Positions 1 to 5,560 of a DNA stretch of 25,167 bases are shown here, piece by piece (the first letter of the stretch is position 1; every line of letters starts with the position of its first letter). This stretch comes from CAYGUI01 sp964353115 (GTDB taxonomy: Bacteria > Pseudomonadota > Gammaproteobacteria > JAGOUU01): positions 1 to 25,167 of the forward strand of contig CAYGUI010000018.1 of NCBI GenBank assembly GCA_964353115.1. Reading direction: 5' to 3'. The notes beneath the pieces were generated by a model. The model searched no databases. It worked only from the letters and a program-made list of their open reading frames with translations, and was not told where the DNA came from. Position numbers and translations under genes: made by a program.

Positions 1-343
1 ATATTTTATTTATTAATCTATCATTTCCAAAATCAGCTAATTGTCTTAAAAATAGATTTAATAAATCCTGTTTATTTAAATCTGGCATTAATTTTCTTTT
101 AATATTTAAAATTATTTTATGAAGTTCTTTCAATAAATTACAAAAATCTTGGCTATTATTGGCATATCTAATATCTCCGTCATAATAATAACCAATCATG
201 CCTAAATTATCGGGGATCATAAAATTATTATCCTGCGGATCAAAATATCTTAAAATTCTTATGACTTCAGGAGTAAGCCGCGAAGTTAAGTTATTATTTA
301 TATCTCTAATCAAGCATGATCTTATTTTTCCATTTGCAATCAT
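1..343 (-). CDS. Unknown protein, N-terminal part; gene runs off the left edge
   Basis: An uninterrupted minus-strand frame begins with ATG at 343..341 and stays open to base 1, giving about 114 residues with no stop, so the C-terminus lies outside the window. An AAGGAG Shine-Dalgarno (355..350) sits 6 nt before the ATG, inside the 3' end of the upstream histidine kinase gene, which it overlaps by 38 bp. This indicates translational coupling and a shared transcript. The protein starts MIANGKIRSCLIRDINNNL and contains SRLTPEVIRILRYFDP and MIGYYYDGDIRYAN, followed by a helical, Lys/Leu-rich stretch. I do not recognise a family and see no signal peptide or membrane segment. It could be a partner or output protein of the kinase, but only the gene order suggests that. 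Confidence 0.72.
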   Translation of the reverse strand, partial: MIANGKIRSCLIRDINNNLTSRLTPEVIRILRYFDPQDNNFMIPDNLGMIGYYYDGDIRYANNSQDFCNLLKELHKIILNIKRKLMPDLNKQDLLNLFLRQLADFGNDRLINKI

Positions 344-1490
344 TTTTAACTCCTTCTTTTTCTATAACAAAAGGAAAGTAAAGATCAAACCTAGTCCCTT
401 TACCAATGTTACTAGTAACGTCTATATAACCATTATGTTGTTTCATTATGCCAAAAACTGTTACCAATCCAAGTCCTGTGCCTTTAGAATGATCTTTGGT
501 AGTGTAGTATGGTTCAAATATCTTTTCTATTTGATTAGGATCAATTCCCTCACCAGTATCAAAAATCGATAAAACTAGATAGGTCCCCTTTTTTACCATG
601 AAATTTTTGAAATTTTCACTAACAAATACTGTATTGCTAGTAGAAATAGTAATAATACCGCCATCTTTCATTGCATCACGAGAATTTAATACTAAGTTAA
701 AGATAACTTGCTCTAATTGATTAGGATCAGCATAAATATTGTCTTTTATTTTTGCTAAATTTATTCTTATTTTAAATTTTTGACCAATTACTTGAGACAA
801 TAATTTTACTTTTTCTGTTACCAAATTATTAAGAGATATGTTTTTAAACTCTGTTATTGGTTTTCTGCTAAAAGATAAGATATCACGTATTAATCGAGAA
901 CTTTTGTCTGCTGCATTTTTTATAATTGTTAAATATTCGCGCTTATAATTTTTTAAGGATAATTCAGAAAAACCAGAAATAGTCATAAGTTGATTATTAA
1001 AATCATGGGCAAGCTGGCTCGCTATACGTCCAATAGTTACTAATTTATTTGCATGTAATAACTGACGTGATTTTATTTTCAACTCCCGTTCAAATAAATC
1101 TGCGCAGTGTTTTTTATCATGCAATAATTTTATATATTTTAGCGCCCTGTTTATTCGCGCTAAAAAAATCTTGGGATTTTGACAATGACTATGCAATAAC
1201 ACATCAAGAGCACCAAAATTTAATAACTTGTCTTGCAACAACCAAAGATCATCTTTAATAATAAATATTATTCCAGGATCAAGCTCTAAATCAGTAAAAT
1301 AATTAACATCAATATTTTCAGAAAATTGAATTAAAATTAGATCAAAATCAAGTAAATATTTATTTATATTTGTGATTTTAGCTTCGTATAAAAATTTTAT
1401 ATTAAGATCAATCGTCAACGACTTAAATATATCGCAATCCTTATGATCAGATATAAACAACAAGTTTTTATTGCTATAATTACTTCCCAT
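306..1490 (-). CDS. Cytosolic NtrB-like sensor histidine kinase with degenerate receiver-like N-terminus
   Basis: This is a 394-residue two-component sensor kinase that autophosphorylates on His and donates phosphate to an unidentified response regulator. Residues 8-120 look like a receiver fold (FDLILIQFS at 49-57, GALDVLLH at 93-100), but the acidic phospho-acceptor at the end of the third strand is missing, so it is probably a pseudo-receiver. A short helical linker (125-150) leads to the dimerisation/phosphotransfer H-box LAHDFNN with His162. The ATPase domain has the N-box NLVLNSRDAM (265-274), G1 box DTGEGID (311-317), F-box FEPYYTT and G2 box GTGLGL (337-342). No membrane segment is visible, so it should be cytosolic. 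All catalytic boxes are intact. It overlaps the downstream unknown gene by 38 bp, and its ATG shares two bases with the divergent ispA start. No response regulator is seen in the window. Confidence 0.9.
   Translation of the reverse strand: MGSNYSNKNLLFISDHKDCDIFKSLTIDLNIKFLYEAKITNINKYLLDFDLILIQFSENIDVNYFTDLELDPGIIFIIKDDLWLLQDKLLNFGALDVLLHSHCQNPKIFLARINRALKYIKLLHDKKHCADLFERELKIKSRQLLHANKLVTIGRIASQLAHDFNNQLMTISGFSELSLKNYKREYLTIIKNAADKSSRLIRDILSFSRKPITEFKNISLNNLVTEKVKLLSQVIGQKFKIRINLAKIKDNIYADPNQLEQVIFNLVLNSRDAMKDGGIITISTSNTVFVSENFKNFMVKKGTYLVLSIFDTGEGIDPNQIEKIFEPYYTTKDHSKGTGLGLVTVFGIMKQHNGYIDVTSNIGKGTRFDLYFPFVIEKEGVKNDCKWKNKIMLD
1472..1480 (+). promoter_or_regulatory. Extended -10 promoter element for ispA
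   Basis: The plus strand reads TGCTATAAT, a perfect extended -10 (TGn plus TATAAT at 1475-1480). No convincing -35 hexamer lies 16-18 bp upstream, which extended -10 promoters tolerate. A start site about 7 nt downstream would fall near 1487, leaving a leader of about 2 nt before the ispA ATG at 1489 and no room for a Shine-Dalgarno. The inferred transcript is therefore leaderless or nearly so. The element lies inside the coding sequence of the divergent kinase gene. Confidence 0.5.
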
Positions 1491-2316
1491 GACTTTATTA
1501 TATCAATATCAAAACCGCATTAATCAATATTTAGCTAAGATTATAGATAATCTGCCAAATTTTAATATAACTTTAAATAATTCTTTAAAATATAGTTTAC
1601 TAGCTCCTGGCAAAAGAATTCGCCCGGCTTTAGCTTATGCAACAGCTGAACTGATAAATTTTACTGACGATAAATTATTAGACGATATTGCTGCAAGTCT
1701 TGAAATAATGCACTGCTATTCCCTTATCCATGACGATCTACCAGCTATGGATAATGATGATTTTCGCCGCGGCATACCAAGCTGCCATAAAAAATTTTCT
1801 GAAGCAATAGCCATATTAGCTGGAGATGCGTTACAAAATTTAAGTTTCGAAATTTTATCTAATTGTAATGATAATAGTTATAAGACTCGTCTTAAATTAA
1901 TTAATTTATTAGCGAATAAATCTGGTATAAACGGCATGATTTCCGGTCAAGCAATTGATATAGAAGCTGAACAAACTAGATTATCACAAGCTAATCTTGA
2001 TCAAATGCACAAATTAAAAACAGGTGCTCTAATCAATGCCGCAATTATGATGCCTGCTATAGCTGCTAATAATTTAGATCATAATAAAATTAGTACGTTA
2101 AATAATTACGCTAATAATATTGGCTTACTATTTCAAATCAAAGACGATATTCTTGATAATAATCACTATGCAGAAACTTTGGGACTTAAAAAATCTCAAG
2201 ATATTGCACAAGAATTATTAAATAACGCTATTGATAATTTAGCTACTTATTTTGATTTTAATAAGAAAAATAAGCTATATGAAATATCTGAGTTTATTTT
2301 GGCGCGTGATCATTAA
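1489..2316 (+). CDS. ispA: Short-chain polyprenyl (farnesyl/geranyl) diphosphate synthase, loop-deleted
   Basis: This 275-residue trans-prenyltransferase of the bacterial FPP-synthase type condenses IPP with DMAPP/GPP to supply quinone and undecaprenyl precursors. Substrate-binding GKRIRP lies at 41-46. The first Asp-rich motif is DDLPAMDND (82-90), preceded by CYSLIH, with the two-residue insertion typical of bacterial FPP synthases. GMISGQAIDIEAE (149-161) is well conserved, and the second Asp-rich motif DDILD is at 219-223. The oddity is just after it: about 20 residues normally present (the GD...GK...GK-T-Y loop) are missing, and the sequence passes directly to NNHYAETLGLKKSQ. This accounts for the shorter length, since E. 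coli IspA is 299 residues. The ATG is the only plausible start. The 3' end overlaps convergent trmJ by 23 bp. Family assignment is firm; activity is uncertain because of the deletion. Confidence 0.92.
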   Translation: MTLLYQYQNRINQYLAKIIDNLPNFNITLNNSLKYSLLAPGKRIRPALAYATAELINFTDDKLLDDIAASLEIMHCYSLIHDDLPAMDNDDFRRGIPSCHKKFSEAIAILAGDALQNLSFEILSNCNDNSYKTRLKLINLLANKSGINGMISGQAIDIEAEQTRLSQANLDQMHKLKTGALINAAIMMPAIAANNLDHNKISTLNNYANNIGLLFQIKDDILDNNHYAETLGLKKSQDIAQELLNNAIDNLATYFDFNKKNKLYEISEFILARDH

Positions 2317-3010
2317 TACTTTTTATAACCCCAAATAACAAATTTAACTCGTCTTTGGTAATTTCAGCCCGATTAAAAATATTATTAACTTTTAACATAA
2401 TACTTTTTTTATTTTTACTAGTTATAAACTTATTTTTAATCAATTGCTCTTCTAAATAATCAAAAAAATGTTGTTTGTCAGAAAATTCTGGATAAATCTC
2501 GCCATTATTTTTATTATTTTGCTCTAATAAACTATTTTTATTCTTATAAATTTCATAGCCAATAATCTGCACGGCTTGGGCTAAATTAAGCGAACTATAT
2601 TCTGGATTGCTTGGAATTACCACATGATAATCACAACGCGCCAAATCTTGATTAGTTAAACCTGTTCTCTCGGGCCCGAATAAAATAGCTATATTATTAT
2701 GCGAATATTTAATATTCATCTTATTACATAATTCACTAGATAATAAGATTTTATTATTTTGTGCTCGCATACGAGCGCTAGTACCAAATAAAACCTGACA
2801 ATCAGCAACAGCATCAGCAATAGAGCTATAAATTTGCGCATTATCAAGAAGATCAGATGCATGACTTGCCATCGTATAGGCGGAATCAGATGGGAAATTT
2901 TTGGGATTTACCAAAGCTAAATCACATAATCCCATAGTTTTCATGGCACGAGCAACAGCACCAATATTATCTGGTAAACTGGTTTCAACTAAAACTATTT
3001 TTATCTTCAT
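2294..3010 (-). CDS. trmJ: tRNA (cytidine/uridine-2'-O-)-methyltransferase TrmJ
   Basis: This 238-residue SPOUT-family methyltransferase is expected to use SAM to 2'-O-methylate position 32 of certain tRNAs. The three SPOUT motifs are intact: motif 1 ETSLPDNIGAVARAMKTMG (9-27) with Asn15 and Arg21, motif 2 ILFGPERTGLT (109-119), and motif 3 NPEYSSLNLAQAVQI (135-149), which forms the SAM-binding trefoil knot. ASHASDLLDNA (48-58) is typical of the TrmJ branch. The Lys/Asn-rich helical C-terminus (about 160-238) corresponds to the TrmJ C-terminal extension. The length matches the family (E. coli 246). The start ATG lies 33 bp from the divergent GNAT gene. The gene overlaps convergent ispA by 23 bp and appears monocistronic. 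Confidence 0.93.
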   Translation of the reverse strand: MKIKIVLVETSLPDNIGAVARAMKTMGLCDLALVNPKNFPSDSAYTMASHASDLLDNAQIYSSIADAVADCQVLFGTSARMRAQNNKILLSSELCNKMNIKYSHNNIAILFGPERTGLTNQDLARCDYHVVIPSNPEYSSLNLAQAVQIIGYEIYKNKNSLLEQNNKNNGEIYPEFSDKQHFFDYLEEQLIKNKFITSKNKKSIMLKVNNIFNRAEITKDELNLLFGVIKSINDHAPK

Positions 3011-3034
3011 ATTTTTTTGTAAACTTACTATAAT
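3006..3034 (+). promoter_or_regulatory. Sigma70-like promoter of the GNAT gene, near-leaderless
   Basis: TATAAT occupies 3029-3034, with a weak -35 (TTCATA, 3006-3011) 17 bp upstream. The predicted start near 3041 would leave only about 3 nt before the ATG at 3044, and no Shine-Dalgarno precedes that ATG. The -10 match is exact; the -35 and start site are inferred. Confidence 0.45.
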
Positions 3035-3043
3035 TAGCTAATC

Positions 3044-3721
3044 ATGAATTATTCAAATAAACTAAAACAAAAACTTGCTTACCTTAATTTTAAGTTTCCA
3101 TCTTCTGAATTAGATAAACCTCAAGTTTTACAACTTAATAACCAATATTCTATTTTACCCATAACAGCAGAGCTATTAGATCAATATCAATTACTTCAAG
3201 ACTTTCTAGTCAGCTGTTATACCGACTCCTTTGAATTTGCTAATCTTTTTGGCATTGACAACCAATATTCTGAGCTATTAGACAAGCCAAGCAAAGATAA
3301 AGTAATTATGGAATTTTATTATGATAAAGCTAAAAAAAATAAAATTGAACACGATATCTTTATAGCCAATTATATAATCATTAATTCTCAACGTAAACCA
3401 GTAGGAGTTCTTGGAACTTGTGATTATAAAGAGTTTCCACGTGAGTATAAAAATTCAGATGGAAAAACTATAAGAGCTGACGATACTTGTATTTTTTTGT
3501 CTATTCTAGTTGCAAAAAAATATCGTCGTAAGGGATTGTATAAATTAGGATTTACTTATCTTTGTCATTTAATCAAATCCAAAAATTTACGCTGCTGCCA
3601 GACTATAACTCACGATAACGTGATAAGTCAGGAAGCAGCTAAAAAACTAAATTTTGAATTTAAAGGTTATAACCTACCAAAAGAAGACTTCAAAAAAGAA
3701 ATTTATTTATTTGAAAAATAG
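3044..3721 (+). CDS. GNAT-family N-acetyltransferase
   Basis: This 225-residue protein has a C-terminal GNAT domain (about residues 90-215). Strand 4 and the acetyl-CoA loop read FLSILVAKKYRRKGLYKLGF (151-170), where RRKGL corresponds to the family Q/R-x-x-G-x-G/A pyrophosphate-binding loop. The later DNVISQEAAKKLNFEFKGY (191-209) matches the usual Asn-x-x-S...Leu-Gly-Phe ending. The N-terminal 90 residues are an extension I do not recognise. The substrate cannot be read from sequence; protein N-termini, amino acids or small amines are all possible. No signal peptide is seen. The gene stands alone between divergent trmJ and the convergent helicase, separated from the latter by 16 bp. Confidence 0.8.
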   Translation: MNYSNKLKQKLAYLNFKFPSSELDKPQVLQLNNQYSILPITAELLDQYQLLQDFLVSCYTDSFEFANLFGIDNQYSELLDKPSKDKVIMEFYYDKAKKNKIEHDIFIANYIIINSQRKPVGVLGTCDYKEFPREYKNSDGKTIRADDTCIFLSILVAKKYRRKGLYKLGFTYLCHLIKSKNLRCCQTITHDNVISQEAAKKLNFEFKGYNLPKEDFKKEIYLFEK

Positions 3722-3732
3722 ATTTCTTTTTT
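3692..3732. terminator. AT-only inverted repeat, possible bidirectional terminator
   Basis: AAAAAAGAAAT (3692-3702) is the exact reverse complement of ATTTCTTTTTT (3722-3732), an 11-bp perfect inverted repeat with a 19-nt loop. It spans the stop codon of the GNAT gene and sits just before the 3' end of the convergent helicase gene. Both arms give a T-run on their own strand. The stem has one G-C pair, so it would be weak. Its position between convergent genes supports a terminator role, but this is inference. Confidence 0.4.
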
Positions 3733-3737
3733 TATTT

Positions 3738-5498
3738 TTATCTTTTGTCAGATCTACCAGATCGACTAGAGCCACCGGATCTATTAGGTTTACCAGATCT
3801 ACCAGAGCCACCGAATGATCTTCCAGGTCTATCAGAACCACCAGATCTACCAGAGCCACCTGATCTGCTTGGTCTACTAGAATCACCCAAAGATCTGCTC
3901 GGTCTATCAGAGCCACCAGATGATCTTCCAGGTCTATCAGAGCCACTTGATCTGCTTGGTCTATCAGAACTACCAGATCTACTTGGTCTATCAGAGCCAC
4001 CAAATGATCTGCCAGGTCTATCAGAGCCGTTAGATCTGCCACCTCTAGATCTGCCACCATCTCTAGATCTACCACCATCTCTAGATCTACCACCATCTCT
4101 AGATCTTCCGCCTCTAGGTCGATCATCACCTCTAAAATCATCACTAAATTTCTTTATTGGCAATTCTTCTAATAATAATGGCGAATTTTTATACAAAAGC
4201 TTTATTAATACTGCAGCTATTTCTTCAGCACTACAATCAGCTTTTTTATTAACTCGTTTTACTATTCCAACAAGATCACTTAAGTCTTCACCAGAGCCTA
4301 AAATCTCTAAAATTTCTTTTTCAAAACCTTCTATGCGCTTTTTATTAATATCATCAATGTTAGGTGCTTGATATTGACCAATTTCTACTCGAGCAAAGCG
4401 CTCAATTTCTCTAATCATATTTCTTTCTGCTCTTGTTACAAAACTTATTGCCATCCCAGATCGACCAGCACGGCCAGTTCTACCAATACGATGCAAATAT
4501 GTTTCAGCATCTTGAGGCATGTCATAGTTAACAACATGAGTTATTCTGTCGACATCTAAACCACGAGCAGCTACGTCAGTCGCTACTAAAATATCTATAC
4601 GGCCAGCTTTTAACTCTTGAATAGAGCGCTCACGCATACGTTGATCAATATCACCGTTTAATACAATTACACGATGACCATTAGACGATAATTTTTCGCC
4701 AACTGTCATTGTTTCTACTTTAGTACGAGCAAAAACGATCATTGCTTTCATTTCGTATTTGCTTGCTTCTAAAATACGCAATAAAGTCGATATCTTGTCA
4801 CTATAATTAACATTTAAGTAACATTGTGTAATTTGTTCGTTAGTTTCTTGATCAGATTTTACTTTAATTTTAATAGGATCCTTCAAATATCTGTCAGCAA
4901 TATTACGTATAGCTTTTGGCATAGTTGCTGAAAATAACGCAACTTGCTTTTCTTTTGGAGTTTTACTCAAAATCCAATCAATATCGTCAACAAATCCCAT
5001 ACGAAGCATTTCATCAGCTTCATCAAGAACCAAAGTTTCAATCGCGCTAACATCTAATGTTCCACGATTCATATGATCCATAATACGTCCAGGAGTACCA
5101 ACAACTATGTCTGTACCATCGCCTAAAGAGCGTAATTGACGAGTATAGTCTTTACCACCGCAAATCGTAGTTACTTCAATTTCATCTAAGTTTTTAGAAT
5201 ATTTACGAAAAGCATCAGCAACCTGTATAGCAAGCTCACGAGTTGGAGCTAAAACTAAAGCTTGTGGTTTTGAGCCTCTTCTTTTGCCTTCTTGGCGACG
5301 AATTTTTGATAATAATGGCAATGCAAATGCTGCAGTTTTACCAGTTCCAGTTTGTGCCTGACCAATAACATCGCGGCCATCACATAAAAAAGGTATAATT
5401 TCAGCCTGAATCGGTGATGGAGCTTTATAGCCGATGTCACTTAAAGTCTGTAAAATCAATGGATTAATTTTGAAATCTGAAAATTGGGGGGTACTCAT
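3738..5498 (-). CDS. DEAD-box ATP-dependent RNA helicase, DeaD/CsdA-like, with Arg/Gly/Ser-rich tail
   Basis: This 586-residue RNA helicase is probably involved in ribosome assembly or mRNA turnover. All DEAD-box motifs are present: Q motif (F6 to SPIQ 28-31), motif I AQTGTGKT (48-55), Ia PTRELA (85-90), Ib TPGR (135-138), II DEAD (159-162), III SAT (190-192), IV IVFART (254-259), V ATDVAARGLD (306-315) and VI HRIGRTGRAG (336-345). A helical region at 378-450 corresponds to the CsdA post-core dimerisation segment. The family RNA-binding domain (DbpA-type) that should follow is absent. Residues about 456-586 are instead low-complexity Arg/Gly/Ser with repeats of GGRSRD and SDRPxRSxGG, ending RSGRSDKR. 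The tail is basic, disordered and RGG-like. The start is fixed by the Q motif spacing. A strong promoter lies 35 bp upstream. It appears monocistronic. Confidence 0.93.
   Translation of the reverse strand: MSTPQFSDFKINPLILQTLSDIGYKAPSPIQAEIIPFLCDGRDVIGQAQTGTGKTAAFALPLLSKIRRQEGKRRGSKPQALVLAPTRELAIQVADAFRKYSKNLDEIEVTTICGGKDYTRQLRSLGDGTDIVVGTPGRIMDHMNRGTLDVSAIETLVLDEADEMLRMGFVDDIDWILSKTPKEKQVALFSATMPKAIRNIADRYLKDPIKIKVKSDQETNEQITQCYLNVNYSDKISTLLRILEASKYEMKAMIVFARTKVETMTVGEKLSSNGHRVIVLNGDIDQRMRERSIQELKAGRIDILVATDVAARGLDVDRITHVVNYDMPQDAETYLHRIGRTGRAGRSGMAISFVTRAERNMIREIERFARVEIGQYQAPNIDDINKKRIEGFEKEILEILGSGEDLSDLVGIVKRVNKKADCSAEEIAAVLIKLLYKNSPLLLEELPIKKFSDDFRGDDRPRGGRSRDGGRSRDGGRSRDGGRSRGGRSNGSDRPGRSFGGSDRPSRSGSSDRPSRSSGSDRPGRSSGGSDRPSRSLGDSSRPSRSGGSGRSGGSDRPGRSFGGSGRSGKPNRSGGSSRSGRSDKR
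4045..4116 (-). repeat. 18-bp tandem repeats encoding GGRSRD units of the helicase tail
   Basis: Plus-strand units of CTAGATCTACCACCATCT start at 4045, 4063, 4081 and 4099. Units 2 and 3 are identical, unit 1 differs by one base, and unit 4 is diverged in its second half. Eighteen bases equal six codons, so unit gain or loss keeps the helicase in frame. Less regular degenerate copies of the same AGATCT-containing theme run across 3745-4130. Confidence 0.85.
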
Positions 5499-5532
5499 AG
5501 AGATATATTATTATAATAGTAAAAGAGCATTC

Positions 5533-5560
5533 ATTATACTGACATATCTTAGAAAGTCAA
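5533..5560 (-). promoter_or_regulatory. Strong sigma70-type promoter of the DEAD-box helicase
   Basis: On the minus strand, TTGACT (5560..5555) is followed after 16 bp by a perfect TATAAT (5538..5533). The predicted start near 5526 gives a leader of about 28 nt to the ATG at 5498, with no clear Shine-Dalgarno. The -35 hexamer overlaps the last codons of ppsA, so the helicase should be expressed independently of the upstream operon. A second TATAAT (5515..5510) closer to the ATG is an alternative. Confidence 0.65.

Noticed and set aside
198..572. Plus-strand open frame of 124 codons at the left edge
   Set aside because: It lies antisense to the kinase ATPase domain and to the left-edge gene, with no Shine-Dalgarno and no domain pattern.
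3745..4130. CRISPR-like array in the regularly repeated AGATCT-containing region
   Set aside because: The units are short, contiguous and in frame with protein repeats, without unique spacers.
3707..4144. Second open frame on the minus strand encoding Leu-Ile-Asp-like repeats
   Set aside because: A frame-shifted shadow of the same repeat tract; the helicase frame has all conserved motifs and a promoter.
3745..4371. Long plus-strand open frame encoding Leu-Pro-Asp-Leu-Pro-Glu-Pro-Pro repeats opposite the helicase tail
   Set aside because: It is the antisense of the Arg/Gly/Ser repeat region; repetitive DNA stays open in several frames. No ribosome site or family resemblance.
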